Shown piece after piece: positions 26,801 to 36,077 of a stretch of DNA of 64,000 bases (within the stretch, counting starts at the first letter, position 1; each line of letters opens with the position of its first letter). Made by a program: the position numbers and the translations under genes. The notes under the pieces were generated by a model. That model was not told the DNA's origin and did no database searches. It worked only from the letters and a program-made list of their open reading frames with translations. The stretch comes from Promicromonospora soli (GTDB taxonomy: Bacteria; Actinomycetota; Actinomycetes; Actinomycetales; Cellulomonadaceae): contig NZ_BNAS01000001.1 of assembly GCF_014653785.1 (NCBI RefSeq), forward strand, positions 310,001 through 374,000, written 5' to 3'.

Positions 26801-27803
26801 GGCGAACCCGCGGCACACCTACCCGCGCGTCGGCAGCTACGACGCGAAGCTCACGGTGACCTATGCGGACGGCGAGTCGAGAGAAGTGGACGTACCGGTC
26901 AGGACCACGTGCACAGTCCCGGACGACCGGGACACCGTCTGGATCGGCGACGAGAACAGCGGTGTCACCAACGACGACCTGGGCGGCTGCACGATCAACG
27001 ACCTGATCCGCGACGAGGCCGAGTGGGACACCAGCGGGCAGTTCGTGAACCACGTGACCGCGGTGGCCGACCAGCTCCTGGCCGACAGGGTCATCACCAG
27101 GAAGGAGAAGACGGCGCTGGTCTCGACCGCCACGAAGTCCGGCATCGGGACGGAGGGCAGCACCGGGTACCGGTGGCTGTTCGACGGCACCTCCGAGTCC
27201 CTCGGGGGCTGGCGGCAGGCGCCGGGCGGCAGCTTCGACCTGCGGCCGGACGGCTCCCTGCGGTCGCAGGGCGGTCTGGGCATGCTCTGGTACGCGGCGG
27301 AGGAGTTCGAGGACTTCTCGCTGAAGCTGGAGTTCCAGGACGTGTCGGCCGGCGCGACCCGTGCCAACAGCGGCATCTTCACGCGGTTCCCCGACCCGCG
27401 GGTCCCCCGTGACGAACTTCCGGAGTGCGGGCAGCTGACCGACGCCGAGGCCTGGGTCGCCATCTACTGCGGCCAGGAGATCCAGATCTACGACGGGGAG
27501 GCGGGCGAGCCCCAGAAGACGGGCTCGGTCTACAACTTCGACCCGGTCACGCTCGACGGCGCCGGGGCGACCCCCAAGGGCGTCTGGAACGAGTACGAGG
27601 TCCGGGTGGTCGGCCAGCAGTACACGATCATCCGAAACGGCGCGGTGATCAACGAGTTCGACAACTCTCCGGGCAAGGAGTCCTCCCGCCCCGGTGACCC
27701 GCCGACGGACCTGCGGCAGTTCCTCAGTGGGTTCGTGGGGCTGCAGAACCACGGCAGCTCGGACCTCATCGAGTTCCGCAACATCCGGGTGCGAGACCTG
27801 TGA
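23835..27803 (+). CDS. secreted ThuA / discoidin / sugar dehydrogenase / PKD / DUF1080 protein
   Basis: The 1,322-residue protein has a signal peptide cleaved after VPAQA. Order of domains: first half of a ThuA-like domain (~56-160, VTVLVFHGAPDK); an F5/8 type C domain (~171-302, LIDGDANTKWLAF); second half of ThuA (~313-430, SWCRDYDGGRSFYTGMGG); a glucose/sorbosone-dehydrogenase propeller (~430-945, AGGGMDFDNEGNLYIGSGD, DLNGKILRIHPEPDG); a PKD domain (~949-1024, YAWDFGDGT); a ~79-residue Cys-containing module (1026-1104); and a C-terminal DUF1080 concanavalin-like domain (~1111-1322), a family that includes 3-keto-glycoside hydrolases. It probably binds and oxidises or cleaves glycans outside the cell; PQQ dependence is inferred. 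AAGGAG precedes the ATG at 23835. Confidence 0.9.
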   Translation: MERTGRRILAAVAGAALVVGLATVPAQARRSTTADAAPAAVAPAALATTPDAADVTVLVFHGAPDKQLDPVAVATRTIRELGAEHGFTVHTASDPKVFTAKNLAEYRGVVFLSAEGTQLTTAQEDALKAYVQGGGGFLGIRDAARAQDRSQWFTGLIGTRPAGNLPDPLAVASVTASAENPPNEDAPNLIDGDANTKWLAFEPTAVIDLEMAEPVVASRYALTSANDFAGRDPKSWTLQGSTDGTTWTDLDTQTDQDFPERFTPNDYRFENTVAYQHYRLDITANAGDDLTQLAEIQLFDSSGEAEPDPEVPVQEATVNVVDRAHPAGGGLPLSWTRSDRWLNWSPNPVGDVHTVAQVEEWDYEPGEGANGPFHPVSWCRDYDGGRSFYTGMGGTAASYAEAEFRDHLLGGLLWSTGMVRGDCQATIAANYESERLTVKNAAGALDQIGEPHGLTVAPDGGVFYIGKAACPSGPVVAWEDANVGLGCGTVHRWDPESGTTKLLTTLDVMGNRGSGSELVKNEEGLLGITLDPQFDENRWVYLYWMPHESIDRERRVGQRTVSRFTYDAEANTIDQSTRKDLLQWETQIHSCCHAGGGMDFDNEGNLYIGSGDSNSSGGSSGYSGNNWTQEYAGISFQDARRTAGSTNDLNGKILRIHPEPDGTYTIPEGNLFPEADDPGDKTLPEIYVMGVRNISRLAYDTKNDWLTAAWVGPDAGLPDPELGPAKYETATIITSAGNHGWPYCMGNGQPYRDRSNEDATVLTGWYDCDNPKNTSPRNTGLVDLPPVRDNMIWYSPSGGGPVFPARENGVPSYVDSEATYTQPYLRGGGQAVMNGPTYHRSEVDTGSGVAWPAYWDNKWFIGDQSNANNRVAVTVNPDTVEEAGPPVFAEDLRQIVHGGNGDNDVEQWMDAKFGPDGALYLLDYGGGFFSLTDRQKLVRISYTGGPATPAPAGSGASVQSDPLTVAFTGDRSGGVSYAWDFGDGTTSTEANPRHTYPRVGSYDAKLTVTYADGESREVDVPVRTTCTVPDDRDTVWIGDENSGVTNDDLGGCTINDLIRDEAEWDTSGQFVNHVTAVADQLLADRVITRKEKTALVSTATKSGIGTEGSTGYRWLFDGTSESLGGWRQAPGGSFDLRPDGSLRSQGGLGMLWYAAEEFEDFSLKLEFQDVSAGATRANSGIFTRFPDPRVPRDELPECGQLTDAEAWVAIYCGQEIQIYDGEAGEPQKTGSVYNFDPVTLDGAGATPKGVWNEYEVRVVGQQYTIIRNGAVINEFDNSPGKESSRPGDPPTDLRQFLSGFVGLQNHGSSDLIEFRNIRVRDL

Positions 27804-27832
27804 CCACGTCCGCGAAGATGAGAGGCGCCCCC

Positions 27833-29704
27833 ATGTTCAGACAGAAGCTGTCCCGCCTGCTCGCCGCTGCCGCGGCCGGCGCACTCGTGGCGCTGCCGCT
27901 GGCCTCGACCGGGGCCACCGCCGTGGAGTACCGCGGCGACGGCGTGACCGCCTGGTCCACCGCTGAGGTGGCGGACCAGGCCGCAGCGGACCAGGTCCTC
28001 ACCTGGACCGCGAACGCCGGCGTCTCGGCGTACGCCTCGGCGCCGGCCACGGCGACCGCCGGGGCCGCCACCGTGGTCTTCGAGAACAGCGTCGCCACGG
28101 GCAACAACATCGGCATGTCCCACACCCTGACGTTCGACACCAGCACGCCGGGGTACAACCACGACGTCACCCTGGACATCCTGGCCAACCCCCTGGACAA
28201 CAACGGCGGCCGCTACGAGGCCGAGGTCGTCCTGACCCCGGGCACCTACCGGTACTTCTGCGCGATCCCGGGCCACGGCACGATGGTGGGCGAGCTCGTG
28301 GTCACGGAGGGGCCGGGCGAGGACACCACCGCCCCGGTCGTCACGGCGCAGGTCGCCGGCCAGCAGGACGCCGACGGCGCGTACATCGGCTCGGCCACCG
28401 TGAGCCTCGCGGCCGAGGACGACAGCTCGGGCGTCGCCTCCGTCGAGTACTCGGTCGACGGCGGCGCGTACGTCCCGTACACCGAGCCGGTCGTCCTCGA
28501 CCAGCCCGGCATGTACATGCTGGAGCACCGGGCCACGGACAACGCCGGCAACACCTCGGACCCCGGGACGGTGCACGTGGTGGTCGTGGCCGCCGACGGG
28601 GAGGACACGACGGCGCCCGTCGTCACTCCCGAGATAACGGGCGAGCTCAACGACGACGGTGCCTACGTAGGGTCCACGACCGTGAACCTCACGGCCCTGG
28701 ACGCCGGCTCGGGCGTGGCCACCGTCGAGTACGACGTGGACGGGGCGGGGTACGCGACCTACACGGGCCCTGTCGTCGTCGACACGCCGGGCGAGCACAC
28801 GGTGGCCTACCGGGCCACCGACAACGCCGGCAACACGTCCCAACCCGGTTCGGCGACGTTCACCGTCGTCGAACCGTCGGCGGAGGACACCACGCCACCG
28901 ACCGTCACCACCCAGGTCACGGGCGAGCAGGACGGCGGCGGCGCGTACATCGCCTCGGCGACGGTGGCGGTCCTGGCCGAGGACGCCGGAACGGGGGTGG
29001 CGGGGGTCGAGTACAACCTGGACGGCGCCGGGTACGTGGCCTACACGGCCCCGGTCGTCGTCGACGTCACAGGCCCGCACCGGCTGCTGTACCGGGCCAC
29101 CGACAACGCCGGCAACACCTCTCCACCGGGCTCGGTGGAGCTGGTCGTCGTCGGCGGCAGCGATCCGCCGGACCGGACGCCGCCGATCGCGTCGGCGCAG
29201 GTCGACGGGGAGCAGGACGAGCTCGGTGCCTACATCGACTCGGCGACGGTGTCCATCAGCGCCCGGGACGACGAGTCCGGGGTGGCGTTCATCGAGTACG
29301 CGCTCAGCGACACCGCCTTCCGGGAGTACACGGGCCCGTTCGACGTCACCGGCTCCGGGGCGCACGAGCTGCGGTACCGGGCCACCGACAACGCCGGGAA
29401 CGTCACCCGGACGGGGACGCTCAGGTTCTCCGTGTCGCGGGAGGGCATCGACGCCTGCCCGGTCTCCGACGAGCGCCCGACGGTGATCATCTCGGATGTG
29501 GACAGCAAGGTGGCCAACGTCGACACCGGCAACGGGTGCACCGTTGCCGACCTCATCGACGCGGACGGGCCGTGGGTCAGCCACACCGCCTTCGTGAGCC
29601 ACGTCGGCCAGGTCACCGACCGGCTCAGCACGGCCGGCGTCCTCACCACGAGGCAGGCCGACAAGCTGGTGGCCGCGGCCAAGCGGTCCGACGTCGGGCG
29701 GTAG
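27833..29704 (+). CDS. secreted cupredoxin with four Ig-like repeats
   Basis: The ~623-residue protein has a signal peptide (KLSRLLAAAAAGALVALPLA). A plastocyanin-like domain (~40-160) follows with the type 1 copper motif FCAIPGHGTM and an upstream His in MSHTLTF. Four ~93-residue OmpL47/Ig-like repeats follow, each starting DTTAPVVT-like and ending near YRATDNAGNTS. A C-terminal module (542-622) is shared with the preceding gene product. It probably shuttles electrons between the dehydrogenase and the multicopper oxidase. ATG 27833 with GAGAGG seven bases upstream is preferred; GTG 27800 overlaps the previous stop and is an alternative. Confidence 0.85.
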   Translation: MFRQKLSRLLAAAAAGALVALPLASTGATAVEYRGDGVTAWSTAEVADQAAADQVLTWTANAGVSAYASAPATATAGAATVVFENSVATGNNIGMSHTLTFDTSTPGYNHDVTLDILANPLDNNGGRYEAEVVLTPGTYRYFCAIPGHGTMVGELVVTEGPGEDTTAPVVTAQVAGQQDADGAYIGSATVSLAAEDDSSGVASVEYSVDGGAYVPYTEPVVLDQPGMYMLEHRATDNAGNTSDPGTVHVVVVAADGEDTTAPVVTPEITGELNDDGAYVGSTTVNLTALDAGSGVATVEYDVDGAGYATYTGPVVVDTPGEHTVAYRATDNAGNTSQPGSATFTVVEPSAEDTTPPTVTTQVTGEQDGGGAYIASATVAVLAEDAGTGVAGVEYNLDGAGYVAYTAPVVVDVTGPHRLLYRATDNAGNTSPPGSVELVVVGGSDPPDRTPPIASAQVDGEQDELGAYIDSATVSISARDDESGVAFIEYALSDTAFREYTGPFDVTGSGAHELRYRATDNAGNVTRTGTLRFSVSREGIDACPVSDERPTVIISDVDSKVANVDTGNGCTVADLIDADGPWVSHTAFVSHVGQVTDRLSTAGVLTTRQADKLVAAAKRSDVGR

Positions 29705-29717
29705 CCAAGCAGAACGG

Positions 29718-29775
29718 TCGGCAAATGGTCAGGAGATCGGCAGTCCGAGCTGCCGATCTCCTGACCATTTGCCGA
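29718..29775 (+). terminator. 26-bp perfect hairpin ending the redox operon
   Basis: Arms 29718-29743 and 29750-29775 are perfect 26-bp inverted repeats around a six-base loop, starting 13 bases after the cupredoxin stop. No U-run follows. It separates the operon from the hydrolase promoter. Confidence 0.85.
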
Positions 29776-29807
29776 TCACCGGGCCCTGGGCCGCCTGGGA
29801 ACCGAAA

Positions 29808-29866
29808 GAAACTGTACGACCGTTCGGACAGCGTGCTAGTGTCCGAACGATCGTACGGACAGTTTC
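29808..29866 (+). promoter_or_regulatory. promoter with TetR-type operator for the hydrolase gene
   Basis: An imperfect inverted repeat runs from GAAACTGTACGACC (29808) to its mirror ending at 29866, with a 3-bp indel. It contains boxes TACGACCGTT (29815-29824) and AACGATCGTA (29846-29855). The extended -10 TGCTAGTGT (TAGTGT 29837-29842) lies between the boxes, so a bound repressor would block RNA polymerase. The left box is nearly identical to the operator upstream of the TetR gene (20225-20240). Confidence 0.7.
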
Positions 29867-29888
29867 TTCAGCACCCAAGGAGCGCACC

Positions 29889-30782
29889 ATGCCCCCCGCC
29901 CTGCGCGTCACCGCCGCCTCGCTCCGGGCCCTCGCCCGCATCGCGCCGCCGCTCGCGGCCGAGGTCGCGACCCGGCTCTACTTCCGCGTCGGGCCGCCTG
30001 CCGCGGTCCGCCCGCAGGAGCGCGCGGTCCACGAGGCGGCACGCACCAGCACGATCCGGCACCAGCGCATGGCCACCACCGGGCGCAAGCCTGTCGACGT
30101 CGTCGTGTACACCTGGGGCGAGACCGACGCGCCCGGCGTCCTCCTGGTGCACGGCTGGCAGTCCCGCGCGTCGTTCTTCGCGCCGTTCGTCGAGGACCTG
30201 CTGGCGGCCGGCCTGCGCGCCGTCGCCTACGACGCGCCCGCGCACGGCGACTCGGGCGGCCGCCGGCGAACGATCGTCGACGACGTGGCGATCATCCACC
30301 GCCTGTCGGACGCCGAGCCGGCCGCGTGGGCGGGTGTCGTCGGCCACTCCGCCGGGGCCCTCGCCGGCGGCGTCGCGCTGGCGGACGGGGTGGCGGCGCG
30401 CCGGTTCACCAGCCTGTCCGGCGTCTCGTCCGCGTCCGCGCTGGCCGAAGGGTTCTTCGCGCTCGCCGGCCTGCCGCCGAGCCTGCGCCCGCAGTTCGAC
30501 GACGTCGTCCGCCGCCGCAGGTTCCCCGACGTGCCCGACGTCTACGAGCGGTACGACCTCACGCGGCGGCCGGTGCCCGGCGCGGTCCCCGCCCTGTTCC
30601 TGCACGACACGGACGACCGGCAGGTCCCGTATCGCCATGCCGAGCTCCTGCTCGCGGTGCACGCAGACTCCGCGGAGCTGGTGACCACCACAGGCCTCGG
30701 CCACAACCGGATCGTCCGGGACCACGCCGTCCGCGGCCGCGTCGTCGACCACCTCACAGCCCCGGTCCCCGCTGACGCCTAA
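29889..30782 (+). CDS. alpha/beta hydrolase under TetR-type control
   Basis: The 297-residue protein has an N-terminal helical extension (~1-75) and an alpha/beta-hydrolase core. The oxyanion loop is VLLVHGWQSRASFFAPF near residue 85, the nucleophile elbow VVGHSAGALAGG near 155, the acid in LFLHDTDDRQVPY near 240, and the His in GLGHNRIVRD near 275. It resembles BAAT/hydrolase-4-like esterases of unknown substrate. AAGGAG precedes the ATG at 29889. The gene is monocistronic, lying between a terminator hairpin and a hairpin repeat. Its promoter carries the TetR operator. Confidence 0.85.
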   Translation: MPPALRVTAASLRALARIAPPLAAEVATRLYFRVGPPAAVRPQERAVHEAARTSTIRHQRMATTGRKPVDVVVYTWGETDAPGVLLVHGWQSRASFFAPFVEDLLAAGLRAVAYDAPAHGDSGGRRRTIVDDVAIIHRLSDAEPAAWAGVVGHSAGALAGGVALADGVAARRFTSLSGVSSASALAEGFFALAGLPPSLRPQFDDVVRRRRFPDVPDVYERYDLTRRPVPGAVPALFLHDTDDRQVPYRHAELLLAVHADSAELVTTTGLGHNRIVRDHAVRGRVVDHLTAPVPADA

Positions 30783-30792
30783 CCACCACCAT

Positions 30793-30853
30793 GTTGTGGG
30801 CGCGATCGTTGCGACTACGCGCCCGTTTTAGGCGCAACGATCGCGCCCACAAC
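30793..30853. repeat. 61-bp hairpin element, copy B
   Basis: Perfect 21-bp arms 30793-30813 and 30833-30853 surround a 19-base loop. The reverse complement matches the element at 12828-12888 at all but two bases (one in an arm, one in the loop). It lies between the convergent ends of the hydrolase gene (30782) and acnA (30914). Confidence 0.85.
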
Positions 30854-30862
30854 GAAGGGTTC

Positions 30863-30900
30863 CTCGACAGGCTCGACCACCGGTGGTCGAGCCTGTCGAG
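30863..30900. repeat. 38-bp perfect palindrome
   Basis: 30863-30881 and 30882-30900 are perfect 19-bp reverse complements with no spacer (CTCGACAGGCTCGACCACC in the left arm). It lies ten bases from hairpin element copy B, just past the acnA stop. A near-identical half is found inside dxs. Confidence 0.85.
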
Positions 30901-30913
30901 ACCCGGTACTACC

Positions 30914-33676
<2,763 letters not shown>

Positions 33677-33808
33677 TGTGGCTCCTTCTGCGGGGCTGAC
33701 GGGGCGTCGGCTCTCACAGGCGCGGTCATCGCGCAAAGGAGCCTTCGCATGGGTTCCAGGGGGCTTCACCCAGCCTAGGCCGGGCTGCTCAGGCCAGCAT
33801 AACGCATT

Positions 33809-33826
33809 TATCTTGACGTCAAGATA
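33809..33826. promoter_or_regulatory. 18-bp palindromic operator upstream of acnA
   Basis: TATCTTGACGTCAAGATA is a perfect palindrome. On the minus strand it contains TTGACG, a possible -35 element for acnA, with TATGCT 15 bp downstream. It also overlaps the last codons and stop of the upstream SGNH gene. The shape fits a dimeric MarR- or TetR-type regulator; which one is unknown. Confidence 0.6.
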
Positions 33827-34589
33827 TCTGCGAGATCACCCGGCGCGCGATCGCTGCGTTGCCCAGGTCGGTGACGTGGACGCCGTCCTCGTGCACGTAG
33901 CCCTCCCGCACCACGTCGGGGTCGATCAGCGAGACGTACGTTGCCCCGTGCTTCTCTGCCGCCGCCCGCACCGCGCTGTCGAGGGCGCGAGCCTCCAGCC
34001 CGATGGCCCACGGCGTGGACGGCCCGACCGCGACGATCTGCGCCTCTGGGAACCGCTGTGCGGCCAGCGCGTACGTGTCGGCGACCGCCTCGAAGACGCG
34101 CGCCGGCCTCGTCCGCAGCTCGCCGAAGTCGTTCTGGCCGCCCGCGATCACCACGACGTCCACGCCCTTGGGGCCCACGGAGCGCAGCTGCTCCCGGTAC
34201 GAGAGCAGGTCCCGCTCCGGATACCTGCGCACGAAGCCGGTCCCGCCGTCCGCGACGTTGCGCTCGGTCCAGCCCAGCTCGCGGGCCACCAGCGTGCTCC
34301 ACCGCTTCGCGGGCGACGACGCGCCCTGGCCCACCGTGTACGAGTCGCCGACGAACAGCGCCGTGAGCGGCTCGGTCTCGGCATTCGTCGCCGACGGCGT
34401 GGGAGCCGGCGTCGGCGACGGCGACACCGTCGCGACCGGGGCCGACGAGCTGTCCGGCGCCAGGGTGGGCTCGCCGGACGTCATGCCGCCGCCACCCACG
34501 ATCATGCCCACCGCGACGGCGACGGCGAACGCCACCACCACGGAAATTACGATCCCGCCGACTACCAGCCACCGCTTCACGATGCGCAT
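33819..34589 (-). CDS. membrane-anchored SGNH/GDSL hydrolase
   Basis: The 256-residue protein has an N-terminal transmembrane anchor (residues ~7-34), a Pro/Ser/Thr-rich linker (~40-70) and an SGNH hydrolase domain. Block I is [11 protein letters not shown] near residue 80, with the nucleophile Ser. Block III is [10 protein letters not shown] near 148, and block V is [10 protein letters not shown] near 235, with catalytic Asp and His. It probably deacylates a glycan or lipid outside the membrane. Its stop codon lies inside the palindromic element upstream of acnA. The ATG at 34589 opens the gene. Confidence 0.85.
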   Translation of the reverse strand: MRIVKRWLVVGGIVISVVVAFAVAVAVGMIVGGGGMTSGEPTLAPDSSSAPVATVSPSPTPAPTPSATNAETEPLTALFVGDSYTVGQGASSPAKRWSTLVARELGWTERNVADGGTGFVRRYPERDLLSYREQLRSVGPKGVDVVVIAGGQNDFGELRTRPARVFEAVADTYALAAQRFPEAQIVAVGPSTPWAIGLEARALDSAVRAAAEKHGATYVSLIDPDVVREGYVHEDGVHVTDLGNAAIARRVISQIS

Positions 34590-34628
34590 CCTATGCGCCC
34601 GAACAGGGCGCTTTGTCCATCTTGCCCG

Positions 34629-36029
34629 TCAACCCTGCCGGTCGAGCACGGCTACCGCCTCGACGTGGTGCGTGTGCGGGAAGAGATCGAACGCGCGCAC
34701 GCCTGTGAGGGTGTAACCGTGCCCGGCGAAGTAGCCGACGTCGCGCGCGAGCGCCGCCGGGTCGCACGCCACGTACACGACGCGACGCGGGACCCGGCCG
34801 GCGACGGCGTCCACGACTGCTCGCCCGGCACCGGACCGCGGCGGGTCCAGCACCACGACGTCGGCGTCCGGCACGACGGCCTCGCCCGGGCCGCCCGCCA
34901 GCACCCGCTCCACGGATCCCACCTGCAGCTCCACCTGCCCGAACGCGTGCGCGTTGCGGCGGGCGTCCTTCGCGGCCTGGGTGTCGCCCTCGACCGCGAC
35001 CACCCGTCCGTCGGGCCCGACGGCGTCCGCGAGCGGCAGCGTGAAGAGCCCGGCGCCGGAGTACAGGTCCAGCACGGTGGCCCCGGCCAGCTCGCCCGAC
35101 GTCGCGCCGGTCGCCTCCAGCACCGCGCCGGTCAGCACGGCCGGCGCCTCGCGGTGCACCTGCCAGAACCCGTCGGCGGCCACGCGGTAGCGGTGCGTGC
35201 CCCACGGCCCGGTCACCGTCTCGGTCACCGCGCGGCGGGCGTTGGGCCGACTGTCGGGCTTGCCGCGGCGCCACGGCTCGCCGTCGACCAGCAGCACCGG
35301 GTCGCCCTCGGACGGCGCCACGAGCGCCAGCTGCGCGCCCGGCTGCCAGGTGCGGGTGAACACCTCCTCGGCGATCGCGAACGCCGAGAGCTCGGCGGTC
35401 GCGAGCGGCATCTTCTTCAGCGCGAGGACGTCGTGCGAGCGGTGCTTGCGCATTCCGGCGCGGCCGTCGGCGTCGGCCACCAGGTCGATGCGGGTGCGGT
35501 AGTGCAGGCCGCGGCGCTCGTCGTCACCGGGCGCGGCCTCGACGGTGACCTCGCGGGCCAGCCACTCGGTGTCGATGCGGCCCAGGCGCTGCAGCTGCTC
35601 CACGAGCACGTCGGTCTTCCAGCGCCGCTGCGCGGGCAGTGCGACGTGCGACAGCTCGCCACCGCCCACGCCGTCGGCCCCGGCGGCGGGCCAGGCGGGC
35701 TCGACACGGTCGGGCGACGCCTGGAGCACCTCGACGGCGTCGGCCCGCCAGAAGCTCGGGCCGCCCTCGGTGACGCGGGCGCGGACGCGCTCACCCGGCA
35801 GGGTGTGGCGGACGAAGACGACGCGGCCGTCCAGGCGGGCCACGCAGTGGCCGCCGTGCGCGACGGGACCGACCTCCAGCTCGACCTCGAGGCCCACCTC
35901 GGCCGCGGGCGCGGCGTCGCTCACGCGGCGGGCCCGGCCCGGCCGCGGGGAACGCTGCGGACGACGGCGCGGGCGGCCGCCCTGCTCGGGGTCGGCGGGC
36001 GCGGTGCGACGGTCGGGGTTGCGGGGCAT
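34629..36029 (-). CDS. TRAM-domain RNA (uracil-5-)methyltransferase
   Basis: The 466-residue protein has a basic N-terminal tail, a TRAM RNA-binding domain (~45-105, GPVAHGGHCVARLDGRVVFV) and a class I methyltransferase core. Motif I is VLDLYSGAGLFTLPLA near residue 320, motif IV is DVVVLDPPRSG near 395, and the catalytic Cys lies in VVYVACDPAALARD near 425. This matches the TrmA/RlmD group that makes 5-methyluridine in tRNA or rRNA. The Fe-S cysteine cluster of RlmD is not evident. It follows the K+ permease gene by 48 bp on the same strand; the same order occurs around Rv2689c-Rv2690c in mycobacteria. Confidence 0.88.
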   Translation of the reverse strand: MPRNPDRRTAPADPEQGGRPRRRPQRSPRPGRARRVSDAAPAAEVGLEVELEVGPVAHGGHCVARLDGRVVFVRHTLPGERVRARVTEGGPSFWRADAVEVLQASPDRVEPAWPAAGADGVGGGELSHVALPAQRRWKTDVLVEQLQRLGRIDTEWLAREVTVEAAPGDDERRGLHYRTRIDLVADADGRAGMRKHRSHDVLALKKMPLATAELSAFAIAEEVFTRTWQPGAQLALVAPSEGDPVLLVDGEPWRRGKPDSRPNARRAVTETVTGPWGTHRYRVAADGFWQVHREAPAVLTGAVLEATGATSGELAGATVLDLYSGAGLFTLPLADAVGPDGRVVAVEGDTQAAKDARRNAHAFGQVELQVGSVERVLAGGPGEAVVPDADVVVLDPPRSGAGRAVVDAVAGRVPRRVVYVACDPAALARDVGYFAGHGYTLTGVRAFDLFPHTHHVEAVAVLDRQG

Positions 36030-36077
36030 GCCCCCAGTATCCCCTGCCCGGACGGCTGCCCGTGGCCTACCTGCGCC

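Noticed and set aside
23502-27752. Very long minus-strand open frame opposite the ThuA/dehydrogenase gene
   Set aside because: It is a by-product of high GC: the translation is an Arg/Val/Ala/Gly-rich string without domains, while the opposite strand encodes recognisable domains throughout.
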